A program made the position numbers and the translations under genes. A stretch of DNA of 64,000 bases, taken from Niveispirillum cyanobacteriorum. Its GTDB lineage: Bacteria > Pseudomonadota > Alphaproteobacteria > Azospirillales > Azospirillaceae. Positions 45,858 to 54,231 of this stretch are shown piece after piece. The DNA lies in contig NZ_CP025612.1 of NCBI RefSeq assembly GCF_002868735.1, positions 372,001-436,000 of the forward strand, in the 5' to 3' direction. The notes beneath the pieces were generated by a model. The model was not told where the DNA came from, did not search any database, and worked only from the letters and a program-made list of their open reading frames with translations. How positions within the stretch are numbered: the first letter of the stretch is position 1; the number at the start of each line of letters is the position of its first letter.

Positions 45858-46628
45858 ATGCGGCGGATCATGATGGCGCTGCTGGCGCTTCTTTCGTTCA
45901 ACAGTGTTGCGCAGGCGGCAGACGCCGTGCGCTTCATCTCTTGCCCCGTCTATCGCGACACTGACGCGGGCCGCAAATCCGGATGCTGGCTGGCGGAGGA
46001 GCGGGAGACGGGCCGGCGTTTCGACATTACCCAGTCGGCGACCAAGCCCGACTGGTCCATGGCGGTACTCGTCGAAGGACGGATTGCGGATAAGCAGGAT
46101 AATGCCTGCGGTTCTGTGGTGCTGGAACCGGTGCGGGTATCGATTCTGCCTGCACAGGCCTGTACGCGGGTATTGATCCCGGCGGAAGGCTTTCCGGGCC
46201 GGCGTTTCGTTCTGCCGGCCCGCAATATCCGTCCGCTTTACGCGCCGGAACCGGCTCCACCGCCGCCCTACACCGCCCAGCTGTTCCCCATCCCCTTCGA
46301 TTTCGGCCGAGATTTTGTGGTCTACCAGCAAAGCGACTGGATGCTGGTGAGAGCCGCCACCTATGCCAAGGCATCGGGCGGCAATGTGGTTATTACCGGT
46401 TATGCGGAGACCGAGCCCGTGCATGTTTCAGGGCAAAGCCTTGCCGAGCCGGCGGCCCTTGGCAAGACGCGGGCGGAGATGGCGCGGCTCTGGCTGGTCA
46501 GCCTGGGTGTACCGGCAAACAAAGTGCGCGTTGAATGGAAACAGAACCCGGCCCCCCTGGCGGACCCGGCCTTTGACGGGTTGACGGAGACGTCGCGCCG
46601 GCGGGTGGATATTCAGGTGATGCCGTAG
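45858..46628 (+). CDS. Exported protein with OmpA-like C-terminal domain
   Basis: 256 residues with signal peptide MRRIMMALLALLSFNSVAQA. The N-terminal half (RFISCPVYRDTDAGRKSGCWLAEERETGRRFDITQS, SVVLEPVRVSILPAQACTRVLIPAEGFPGRRFVLP) has four or more cysteines that may form disulfides. The C-terminal half has the OmpA peptidoglycan-binding form: FDFGRDFVVYQQSDWMLVRAATYAKASGGNVVITGYAET, LGKTRAEMARLWLVSLGV, ETSRRRVDIQVMP. It starts one base after the cytochrome stop, so the two proteins may form an envelope complex. Function unknown. Confidence 0.78.
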   Translation: MRRIMMALLALLSFNSVAQAADAVRFISCPVYRDTDAGRKSGCWLAEERETGRRFDITQSATKPDWSMAVLVEGRIADKQDNACGSVVLEPVRVSILPAQACTRVLIPAEGFPGRRFVLPARNIRPLYAPEPAPPPPYTAQLFPIPFDFGRDFVVYQQSDWMLVRAATYAKASGGNVVITGYAETEPVHVSGQSLAEPAALGKTRAEMARLWLVSLGVPANKVRVEWKQNPAPLADPAFDGLTETSRRRVDIQVMP

Positions 46629-46803
46629 GTTAAAAGTTCTAAAAGCCGGACTTTCGCGCAAGCAACAGCGGGGCGTTGGTGGTTAGGATTGGCGCTGAAC
46701 GGGAAACACCCGTCGCCATCCATACCGCCTTTTCCATGAATTCAGGACGGCAGGGTTCTTGAGCGCAAGACCCGCCCCGTGCCCTGGCAGAAGGAACGAC
46801 CCC

Positions 46804-47460
46804 ATGTCCATCGTCGCGACCCCGACCCCCGGCCCGCTGCTGCTGTCGCCCGCTGATCACACTCTGATCATGATCGACTTCCAGTCGCAGATGGCCTTTG
46901 CCACCAAGTCCATCGACGCGGTTCAGCTGCGCAATAACGCCGCCCTGGTGGCTCATGCCGCAAAGGGCTTTGGTGTTTCCACCATCCTGACGACGGTGGC
47001 GGAGAAGAGCTTCTCCGGCCCCATGTTCAATGAGATCACCGACGCCTTTCCGGGCGAGAAGCTGCTGGACCGGACCTCCATGAACACCTGGGAGGATGCC
47101 GGCGTGATCGAGGTTGTGAACAAGATCGGCAAAGATCGCCTTGTGTTCTGCGGTCTGTGGACCTCGGTCTGCATCGTCGGCCCCACCCTGTCGGCCCTGG
47201 CCCAGGGCTATGAGGTGTATGTGATCGCCGATGCCTGCGGCGATGTGTCGGACGAGGCGCATGAACGCGCCATGGAACGCATGATTCAGGCCGGCGTGCG
47301 CCCCATGACCTCGCTTCAGTATATGCTGGAGCTGCAGCGCGACTGGGCACGCGGTGAGACCTACGAGCTGACCACCGGTATCGCCAAGAAGTTCGGCGGT
47401 GCCTATGGCCTGGGCATCATTTACGCCAAGACCATGTTCGGGGCGTCCGAAGGGCACTGA
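46804..47460 (+). CDS. Isochorismatase-like cysteine hydrolase (YcaC family)
   Basis: A 218-residue alpha/beta enzyme. The catalytic Asp is in LIMIDFQSQM and the Cys in CGLWTSVCIVGPTLSALAQGYEVYVIADACGDVSDEAHERAMERM, the second block of the YcaC group. YcaC-like hydrolases act on amides or related compounds; the true substrate is often unknown. AAGGAA precedes the ATG at 46804. It leads a five-gene cluster with XapX, amidohydrolase, DoxX and an exporter, spacing 75 bases to the next gene. Confidence 0.87.
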   Translation: MSIVATPTPGPLLLSPADHTLIMIDFQSQMAFATKSIDAVQLRNNAALVAHAAKGFGVSTILTTVAEKSFSGPMFNEITDAFPGEKLLDRTSMNTWEDAGVIEVVNKIGKDRLVFCGLWTSVCIVGPTLSALAQGYEVYVIADACGDVSDEAHERAMERMIQAGVRPMTSLQYMLELQRDWARGETYELTTGIAKKFGGAYGLGIIYAKTMFGASEGH

Positions 47461-47535
47461 TAGTTCCCTCAGGTGCCGGGCGGCGGCGGTGATCGCCGCC
47501 CCTTTTATCCCGCCCGAAATATGGGGAGCCAATCC

Positions 47536-47784
47536 ATGAAGCCCTATCTCCTGTCGCTGGGGGCTGGCCTGCTGGTCGGCGTCATCTACAGCCTGCTGAA
47601 TGTGCGCTCCCCGGCGCCGCCGACCATTGCGCTGATCGGGCTTCTGGGCATTCTGTTGGGGGAGCAGATCGTGCCGCTGGCCAAGCGTCTTTACGCAGGC
47701 GAGGCGGTGACGGCCTATCTGCGTGAGGATTGTGCCCAGCATGTGATGGGCCGCCTGCCAGGCGACCAGGACCGGAAAGCATGA
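47536..47784 (+). CDS. XapX domain (DUF1427) small membrane protein
   Basis: 82 residues with two helices: PYLLSLGAGLLVGVIYSLLNVRSPAPPTIALIGLLGILLGEQIVPLAKRL. The segment LNVRSPAPPxIALIGLLGILxGE is the XapX signature. A short cytoplasmic tail follows (YLREDCAQHVMGRLPGDQ). Function unknown; XapX genes commonly neighbour isochorismatase or amidohydrolase genes. GGGAG nine bases before the ATG supports the start. The stop overlaps the amidohydrolase ATG (ATGA). Confidence 0.87.
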   Translation: MKPYLLSLGAGLLVGVIYSLLNVRSPAPPTIALIGLLGILLGEQIVPLAKRLYAGEAVTAYLREDCAQHVMGRLPGDQDRKA

Positions 47785-49733
47785 CCGGGCCGACACGCCG
47801 CACCACCATGGCCGGGGCTGCGTCCCTGCTGATGACACCTTTTCTGGCCGACCCGGGGAAAGCCGCCATGCCAACCAAAGACCTGATCCTGACCAACGCC
47901 AAGGTCACCACCCTGGACCGCGCCAATCCGCAGGCCCAGGCCGTCGCCATCCGCGACGGACGTATCCTGGCCGTCGGCACAGAGGCTGAGGTGCGGGCAG
48001 CATCCGGCCCTGACGTCAGCATCATCGACGCTAAGGGCCGCCGCGTCATCCCCGGCCTGATCGATAGCCATATGCACATCATCCGGGGCGGCCTGAACTA
48101 TAATATGGAGCTGCGTTGGGACGGGGTGCCGACCCTGGCCGACGCCATGGCCATGCTGAAGAAACAGGCGGAGGTGACCCCGCCGCCGCAATGGGTGCGC
48201 ATCGTCGGCGGCTTCACCGAACATCAGTTCGTGGAGAAGCGCCTGCCGACCCTGGATGAGATCAACCAGGCGGCCCCCGACACGCCGGTTTTCATCCTGC
48301 ATCTCTATGACCGTGCCCTGCTGAACCGAGCGGCCCTGCGTGCCGTCGGTTATACGCGCGATACGCCCAACCCGCCGGGTGGTGAGATCCAGCGCGATCA
48401 GAATGGGGAGCCGACGGGCCTGCTGCTGGCCAAGCCCAACGCCACCATCCTGTACGCGACGCTGGCCAAGGGGCCCAAACTGCCGCCCGAGTATCAGTTG
48501 AATTCCACCCGGCATTTCATGCGGGAGATGAACCGGCTGGGGGTCACCGGCGTTATCGATGCCGGCGGGGGGTTCCAGAATTATCCCGACGATTATGCCA
48601 TAATCGAGAAATTGCATGGCGATGGCGAGTTGACCCTGCGCATCTCCTACAATCTGTTCACACAGAAGCCGAAGCAGGAACTGGCGGATTTTTCCGGCTG
48701 GGCCAAACAGGTGACACCGGGGCAGGGGGACGATACCTACCGTCATAATGGCGCCGGCGAGATGCTGGTCTATTCCGCCGCAGATTTTGAGGATTTCCGG
48801 GTGGAGCGGCCAGAGATGCCGCCCAATATGGAAAGCGACCTGGAACCCGTGGTCCGCCTGCTGGTGGAGAACCGCTGGCCCTGGCGCCTGCACGCCACTT
48901 ACAACGAGACCATCACCCGCGCGCTGGACGTGTTTGAACGGGTGAACCGGGACGTGCCCTTCAACGGGCTGCACTGGTTCTTCGACCATGCGGAAACCAT
49001 CGACCAGCGCAATATCGACCGCATCGCAGCCCTGGGCGGCGGCATCGCGGTACAGCACCGTATGGCCTATCAGGGCGAATACTTCGTCGACCGCTATGGC
49101 GCCAAGGCCGCCGAGGCGACGCCGCCCATCGCGAAGATGATGGCGGCGGGCATTCCCGTTGGGGCCGGCACTGATGCGACACGGGTCGCCAGCTATAATC
49201 CCTGGGTCTCCCTATCCTGGCTGGTCAGCGGCAAGACGGTGGGCGGCACCAGCCTGTATCCGCCCGCCAACAGACTGGACCGTGAAACAGCCCTACGCCT
49301 GTGGACAGAGGCCAATACCTGGTTTTCCAACGAACAGGGCAAGAAGGGGCTGGTAAAGGCGGGGCAACTGGCTGACCTGATCGTCCTGTCCGACGATTAT
49401 TTCAGCGTGCCGGAAAGCGATATCCCACGCATTACCTCCGTCCTGACCCTGCTGGGCGGCAAGGTTGTGCATGGATCGGGCGATTACGCCCCCCTGGCCC
49501 CCGACCTGCCCAAGCCCATGCCCGACTGGTCGCCCGTGCGCACCTTCGGCGGCTACTGGCAGCCGGCGCGGGACAAGGATGGCAAGCTCTTGAAGATGGG
49601 CTCCCTCTGCGGCTGTGCCTCCTCCTGCGCAGTCCACGGCCATGACCACGCAGCTTCCTATGCCAGCCCGGCCCCGGCAGCGGACGAGGCCGGGTTCTGG
49701 GGCGCGTTCGGTTGCGGCTGCTGGGCTGTTTGA
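47781..49733 (+). CDS. Amidohydrolase 3 family enzyme (YtcJ-like), exported
   Basis: About 650 residues. The leader TGPTRRTTMAGAASLLMTPFLADPGKAA has twin-arginine character. The metal-dependent amidohydrolase barrel follows: VIPGLIDSHMHIIRGG (metal-binding HxH), RLHATYNETITRALDVFE, WFFDHAETI, GAGTDATRVASYNPWVSL (metal Asp). A Cys/His-rich tail, LCGCASSCAVHGHDHA and FGAFGCGCWAV-type segments near the C terminus, adds possible metal ligands. Likely hydrolyses an amide or a similar bond; substrate unknown. It is translationally coupled to XapX and followed one base later by doxX. Confidence 0.85.
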   Translation: MTGPTRRTTMAGAASLLMTPFLADPGKAAMPTKDLILTNAKVTTLDRANPQAQAVAIRDGRILAVGTEAEVRAASGPDVSIIDAKGRRVIPGLIDSHMHIIRGGLNYNMELRWDGVPTLADAMAMLKKQAEVTPPPQWVRIVGGFTEHQFVEKRLPTLDEINQAAPDTPVFILHLYDRALLNRAALRAVGYTRDTPNPPGGEIQRDQNGEPTGLLLAKPNATILYATLAKGPKLPPEYQLNSTRHFMREMNRLGVTGVIDAGGGFQNYPDDYAIIEKLHGDGELTLRISYNLFTQKPKQELADFSGWAKQVTPGQGDDTYRHNGAGEMLVYSAADFEDFRVERPEMPPNMESDLEPVVRLLVENRWPWRLHATYNETITRALDVFERVNRDVPFNGLHWFFDHAETIDQRNIDRIAALGGGIAVQHRMAYQGEYFVDRYGAKAAEATPPIAKMMAAGIPVGAGTDATRVASYNPWVSLSWLVSGKTVGGTSLYPPANRLDRETALRLWTEANTWFSNEQGKKGLVKAGQLADLIVLSDDYFSVPESDIPRITSVLTLLGGKVVHGSGDYAPLAPDLPKPMPDWSPVRTFGGYWQPARDKDGKLLKMGSLCGCASSCAVHGHDHAASYASPAPAADEAGFWGAFGCGCWAV

Positions 49734-49734
49734 G

Positions 49735-50154
49735 ATGCGCGACGCACTCGTCCCCATAGCCGCACTGCTGGAAAGCCCCGCGCTCAACTTGGGCGCCCGT
49801 ATTCTGCTTACCTTGCCCTTCTGGACCAGCGGCATCGCCAAGCTGCTGGACCTGGATGGCGCTCTGGCAGAGGCGGCGCATTTTGGGCTGGAACCGGCCT
49901 GGGTGACGGTGGTCGCCACGCTGATCGTCCAGCTGGGCGGGTCGGCGGCGCTGATCACGGGACGGTTTGCCTGGTTGGGGGCGGGGGCGCTTGGCGTGTT
50001 CACGGCGCTGGCCACCCTGATTGCGCATCCGTTCTGGACTGCGGCCGATCCGATGCTGCGGTTTCATGAGCGCAATACCTTCCTGGAACATGTCGGGTTG
50101 ATTGGCGGTTTGGTGCTGGCCGCCATCCTGACCCATCGCAAAGGCCGATCCTGA
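49735..50154 (+). CDS. DoxX family membrane protein
   Basis: 139 residues and four helices: LNLGARILLTLPFWTSGIAKLLDLDGALAEAAHFGLEP at the N terminus and WLGAGALGVFTALATLIAHPFWTAADP in the third. These match the DoxX/SURF4-like fold of small quinone-associated or redox membrane proteins. It begins one base after the amidohydrolase stop and its own stop overlaps the next ATG by one base, so it belongs to the operon. Role unknown. Confidence 0.82.
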   Translation: MRDALVPIAALLESPALNLGARILLTLPFWTSGIAKLLDLDGALAEAAHFGLEPAWVTVVATLIVQLGGSAALITGRFAWLGAGALGVFTALATLIAHPFWTAADPMLRFHERNTFLEHVGLIGGLVLAAILTHRKGRS

Positions 50155-51731
50155 TGGCAGATACCAACAGCCCAGCCCAAAGCCCCTTGCGGTTGCCTCT
50201 GTTCCGGGCGCTGTGGATTGCCACCATCGTGTCTAATGTCGGCACCTGGATGCATGATGCCGGGGCCGGCTGGTTGATGACCAGCCTGTCTGACGCTCCC
50301 ATCATGGTGGCGCTGGTTCAGGCGGCGACCACCCTGCCCATGTTCCTGTTTGCCCTGCCGGGTGGGGCGCTGGCCGATATTGTCGACCGCCGCCGGCTGC
50401 TGATCCTGGCGCAGCTCTGGGCGCTGATCTGCGCCGGGCTGCTGGCCCTGGCCACCTTTCAGGGGCTTACAGGGCCGGGCCTTCTGCTGGGCCTAACCTT
50501 CGCGCTGGCCACCGGGGCGGCCCTTTCGGCTCCGGCCTTTCAGGCCATCGTGCCGGAACTGGTGCCCAAATCGGCCCTGCCGGAAGCGATCTCTCTGAAC
50601 AGTCTGGGTATCAATATCTCCCGCGCCATCGGCCCTGCGCTTGGCGGCTTCATCATCGCGGCGGCGGGGCCGGCGGCGGTGTTCGCGTTGAATGCCCTGT
50701 CGGTGCTGGGTGTCTGGATCGTGTTGATCGCCTGGAAGCGGGAGGCCAAGCATGCCACCCTGCCGGCCGAGCATTTCACCGGCGCTCTGCGAGCTGGCGC
50801 CCGCTATGTTCGCCATTCCCCGGCCCTGCGCACGGTCTTGATCCGGTCGGTCGGTTTCTTCGTGTTTGCCAGCGCCCTCTGGGCGTTTGTGCCCATCATC
50901 GCACGCCGCGAACTGGGCCTGGGGGCTGCCGAATATGGCGCGTTGCTGGGCAGCATGGGGGCGGGTGCCATTGTCGGGGCCGTGTTTCTGCCCCACGTGC
51001 GCAAGGTGTTGTCGGCCAATGGCCTGACCGTGGCCGCCACCCTGCTTTTCGCCGCCGTCAGCACGGCCCTGGCCTTCGCCCATAACTTCGCGCAGGCCGC
51101 CTCCTGCATGTCCCTGGCCGGCATGGCCTGGATCACCATGCTGTCCAGCTTCAATGTCGCCGCACAGACAGCGGCCCCCAGCTGGGTGAAGGCCCGCGCG
51201 CTGGCCATAAACCTGCTGGTCTTCCAGGGTTCTATGGCGGCCGGCAGTGCCGGTTGGGGCTTTGCCGCCGGGCATCTGGGCATTCCCAACACCCTGCTGA
51301 TTGCCGCATCCGGTATGGTGCTAGCCCTCGGGCTGGCCCTGCGCTGGCAGATCAAGGGCGACATGGCGGGCAATATTGCGCCGTCATCCCACTGGCCTTC
51401 CCCTATCGTGGCGGTGGACAGTCCCACCGACCGGGGGCCAGTGATGATCACCGTGGAGTACCTGATCGACCCCACCCGCAAGGCCGATTTCACCCGCGCC
51501 ATGCGCACCCTGCGTCGCATCCGTCACCGCGACGGCGCCATCAGCTGGGCGCTATATGAGGATGCCGCCGAGCCGGGCCGCATGGTCGAGAGCTTTGTCC
51601 TGGAAAGCTGGCTCGAACATCTGCGCCAACATGAACGTGTCACCCATGCTGACCGGGAGGATCAGGAGGCTGTGCGTGGCTTCCACCTCGGCACCGAACC
51701 ACCGCTGGTCCGGCATCTCATCGCCCCATGA
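50154..51731 (+). CDS. MFS exporter (EntS/MFS_3 type) with C-terminal ABM-like domain
   Basis: 525 residues. The first 400 form twelve helices of the enterobactin-exporter-like MFS group (LFRALWIATIVSNVGTWMHDAGAGWLMTSLSD, LPGGALADIVDRRRLLI). The last 100 residues, VMITVEYLIDPTRKADFTRAMRTLRRIRHRDGAISWALYEDAAEPGRMVESFVLESWLEHLRQHERVT, look like a ferredoxin-like antibiotic-biosynthesis-monooxygenase or dimeric alpha/beta-barrel domain, an arrangement known in MFS_3 proteins. Last gene of the cluster. It probably exports a product or the substrate; identity unknown. Confidence 0.85.
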   Translation: MADTNSPAQSPLRLPLFRALWIATIVSNVGTWMHDAGAGWLMTSLSDAPIMVALVQAATTLPMFLFALPGGALADIVDRRRLLILAQLWALICAGLLALATFQGLTGPGLLLGLTFALATGAALSAPAFQAIVPELVPKSALPEAISLNSLGINISRAIGPALGGFIIAAAGPAAVFALNALSVLGVWIVLIAWKREAKHATLPAEHFTGALRAGARYVRHSPALRTVLIRSVGFFVFASALWAFVPIIARRELGLGAAEYGALLGSMGAGAIVGAVFLPHVRKVLSANGLTVAATLLFAAVSTALAFAHNFAQAASCMSLAGMAWITMLSSFNVAAQTAAPSWVKARALAINLLVFQGSMAAGSAGWGFAAGHLGIPNTLLIAASGMVLALGLALRWQIKGDMAGNIAPSSHWPSPIVAVDSPTDRGPVMITVEYLIDPTRKADFTRAMRTLRRIRHRDGAISWALYEDAAEPGRMVESFVLESWLEHLRQHERVTHADREDQEAVRGFHLGTEPPLVRHLIAP

Positions 51732-51741
51732 AGAATCCCTC

Positions 51742-51772
51742 TTGACCTTCCCATTGTGGGAAGGTTCAGAAC
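51742..51772 (+). promoter_or_regulatory. CueR-type copper-responsive promoter of copA
   Basis: TTGACC (51742-51747) overlaps a perfect 9-3-9 dyad: ACCTTCCCA (51745-51753) and TGGGAAGGT (51757-51765). This is the MerR/CueR-class layout, with the dyad inside an unusually long spacer of about 19 bases before a weak -10 near CAGAAC. CueR-Cu(I) would distort this DNA to activate copA, whose ATG is about 100 bases downstream. No cueR gene is seen next to it. Confidence 0.85.
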
Positions 51773-51870
51773 CCTGAGACATTGCCGGAAGGGCAGGGAT
51801 TGCGGCTGGTCAATGACTGCTGCTTTCCATCATGCTTGCCTGATCCGGCCTGCTCTGGTTCGGGGGTGTC

Positions 51871-54231
51871 ATGTCTGCAATTCTGTCCCTGCCTGTAAAG
51901 GGCATGAACTGTGTTTCCTGTGTTGGTCGCGTGGAGAAAGCGGTCGGCAAGCTGTCCGGCGTGGCCGGTGTCAGCATCAATCTGGCCAGTGGGCGCGTGA
52001 TGGTGACCCCAACCGCTGACGCAGACGCTAAAATGCCGGCAGCCGTTGTCGCTGCCATCAGTGCTGCCGGCTATACTCCGCTGATAGAACCGTTGCGCCT
52101 GAAGCTGACAGGAATGCGCTGTGCGGGCTGTGTTGGGAGGGTGGAGAAGGCCCTGCGCGCCGTACCCGGTGTCATCGACGTAAAAATCTCCCAGGCCACC
52201 GGTACGGCCTTGATCGATGCCGCAGAGGTGGCGGAGGCGGACTTGATCGCTGCCGTTACCATGGCGGGCTACGGGGCAGTACCGGCGGTTGCAGAAGACG
52301 CTGTACCGCTGTCCGGTGGAAGGCGGGAGCCGGTACTGGGGGAGGGCACGCGGGCAGCACTGGCCCTGCTACTGGCTGTCCCACTGCTGCTGCCCATGCT
52401 GGGCGGACCGATACTGCCAGTCTGGGCGCAAGTTATGCTGGGTTCGCTGGTTCAGTTCGGCCTCGGCTGGCCCTTCTATGCCGGTGCGTGGAACGCCGCG
52501 CGGCATGGGGCGGCCAATATGGATGTACTGGTGGTGCTGGGCACGCTGGCCGGGTGGGGCCTGTCGGGCTGGATGGCGCTGAATGCCCATGAAGGGCATG
52601 TGCCGCACCTGTATTATGAGGCGTCGGCCACCATTATCGCCATGCTGTTGCTGGGCCGCTGGCTGGAAGTGCGGGCCAAGCGCAAGACGGGGGCCGCCAT
52701 TGAGGCGCTGATGGCCCTGCGTCCGCAGGTCGCCCGGGTGCGCCGCGACGGGGCGGAGATGACGCTGCCCATCACCGAGCTGCGTCGTGGTGACGTGGCG
52801 CTGGTCCGGGCCGGCGAACAGGTGCCGGTTGATGGCACCATCCTGGAGGGCGCCACCCATCTGGATGAAAGCATGATTACCGGCGAAAGCCTGCCCGTCG
52901 CCAAGGGGATTGGCGCGGCGGTGACGGGCGGGTCGATGAACCTGGACGGGTTCATTGCGGTGACGGTGGGGGCGCTGGGGGCCGACAGCACGCTGGCCCG
53001 CATCATCCGCATGGTGGAGGAGGCGGGGGCGGCCAAAGCCCCAATCCAGCGGATTGTGGACAAGGTCAGTGCCATTTTCGTGCCCCTCATCCTGGTACTG
53101 GCGCTGCTGACCCTTCTGGGTTGGCTGCTGGCGGGGGCCGGGGTGGAGGCGGCGATGATTAATGCCGTGTCCGTGCTGGTCATCGCCTGTCCCTGTGCAC
53201 TGGGTCTGGCGACGCCGACGGCCCTGATGGTGGGCACGGGGGCTGCCGCACGGGCCGGTATCCTGATCCGCGATGCGGAGGCGCTGGAACGGGCCCGGGA
53301 TATCGGCGTCGTGGCCTTTGACAAGACCGGTACCCTTACCGAAGGCCGGCCCGCAATCGTGGCGGTGCAGCCGGTGGCGAGTATGGACAAGGGCACGGTC
53401 CTGCGCCTTGCCGCCGCCCTTCAGGCCGGCAGCAGCCACCCCCTGGCCCAGGCCGTACGTGATGCCATGCCGGATGTGGGGGCAGCGGAGGACATCCGTA
53501 CCCTACCGGGCCTGGGCGTGGAGGGGGTGCTGGACGGGCGTGCCCTGCTGCTGGGCAATGGTCGTCTGATGGCGGAGCGTGGGGTAGAGATCGCGGCGCT
53601 GGACACTGTTGCACGGGGACTGACCACACGGGGGCACAGCTTGTCCTGGCTGGCTGTCGATGGACAGGTGCTGGGCCTGATCGCCTTTGGTGACAAGGTC
53701 AAGCAGACAGCGCCGGCAGCCATTGCCCGGCTGAAGGCGCTGGGCGTGCGCACCATCATGCTGACCGGCGACAATGCCGGGGCAGGGGGCGCGACGGCGG
53801 CGGCGCTGGGCTTGGATGAGGTGCTTGCCGAATTGCTACCGCAGGACAAGGGGCAGGCTCTGGCCCGGTTGAAGGCAGGTGGTCGGGTTGTGGCCATGGT
53901 CGGCGATGGCATCAATGACGCCCCCGCCCTGGCCGCCGCCGATGTCGGCATCGCCATGGGCACCGGCACCGATGTGGCCATGCGGGCGGCGGGCATCACC
54001 CTGATGCGGGGCGACCCAGCCCTGGTGGCCGATGCCATCGCGGTGTCCCGCCGGACCGTCACGAAGATCCGGCAGAACCTGTTCTGGGCCTTCATCTACA
54101 ATCTGGTGGGTGTGCCGCTGGCCATGGCGGGTCTTCTGAACCCGATGCTGGCGGGGGCCGCCATGGCGGCGTCCAGCGTCTGTGTCGTCGGCAATGCCCT
54201 GTTGCTGCGCGGATGGCGGGCGGGCCGTTAG
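51871..54231 (+). CDS. copA: Copper-exporting P1B-type ATPase
   Basis: 786 residues with two N-terminal heavy-metal domains (GMNCVSC and GMRCAGC metal sites), eight predicted helices, CPC metal-site helix VLVIACPCALGLATPTA, phosphorylation loop VAFDKTGTLTEG, nucleotide site with AGSSHPLAQA, and TGE actuator MITGESLPVAK. It pumps Cu(I) (or Ag(I)) to the periplasm. The CueR-type promoter upstream predicts induction by copper. Its stop overlaps that of the convergent aldo/keto reductase gene by a few bases. Confidence 0.96.
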   Translation: MSAILSLPVKGMNCVSCVGRVEKAVGKLSGVAGVSINLASGRVMVTPTADADAKMPAAVVAAISAAGYTPLIEPLRLKLTGMRCAGCVGRVEKALRAVPGVIDVKISQATGTALIDAAEVAEADLIAAVTMAGYGAVPAVAEDAVPLSGGRREPVLGEGTRAALALLLAVPLLLPMLGGPILPVWAQVMLGSLVQFGLGWPFYAGAWNAARHGAANMDVLVVLGTLAGWGLSGWMALNAHEGHVPHLYYEASATIIAMLLLGRWLEVRAKRKTGAAIEALMALRPQVARVRRDGAEMTLPITELRRGDVALVRAGEQVPVDGTILEGATHLDESMITGESLPVAKGIGAAVTGGSMNLDGFIAVTVGALGADSTLARIIRMVEEAGAAKAPIQRIVDKVSAIFVPLILVLALLTLLGWLLAGAGVEAAMINAVSVLVIACPCALGLATPTALMVGTGAAARAGILIRDAEALERARDIGVVAFDKTGTLTEGRPAIVAVQPVASMDKGTVLRLAAALQAGSSHPLAQAVRDAMPDVGAAEDIRTLPGLGVEGVLDGRALLLGNGRLMAERGVEIAALDTVARGLTTRGHSLSWLAVDGQVLGLIAFGDKVKQTAPAAIARLKALGVRTIMLTGDNAGAGGATAAALGLDEVLAELLPQDKGQALARLKAGGRVVAMVGDGINDAPALAAADVGIAMGTGTDVAMRAAGITLMRGDPALVADAIAVSRRTVTKIRQNLFWAFIYNLVGVPLAMAGLLNPMLAGAAMAASSVCVVGNALLLRGWRAGR

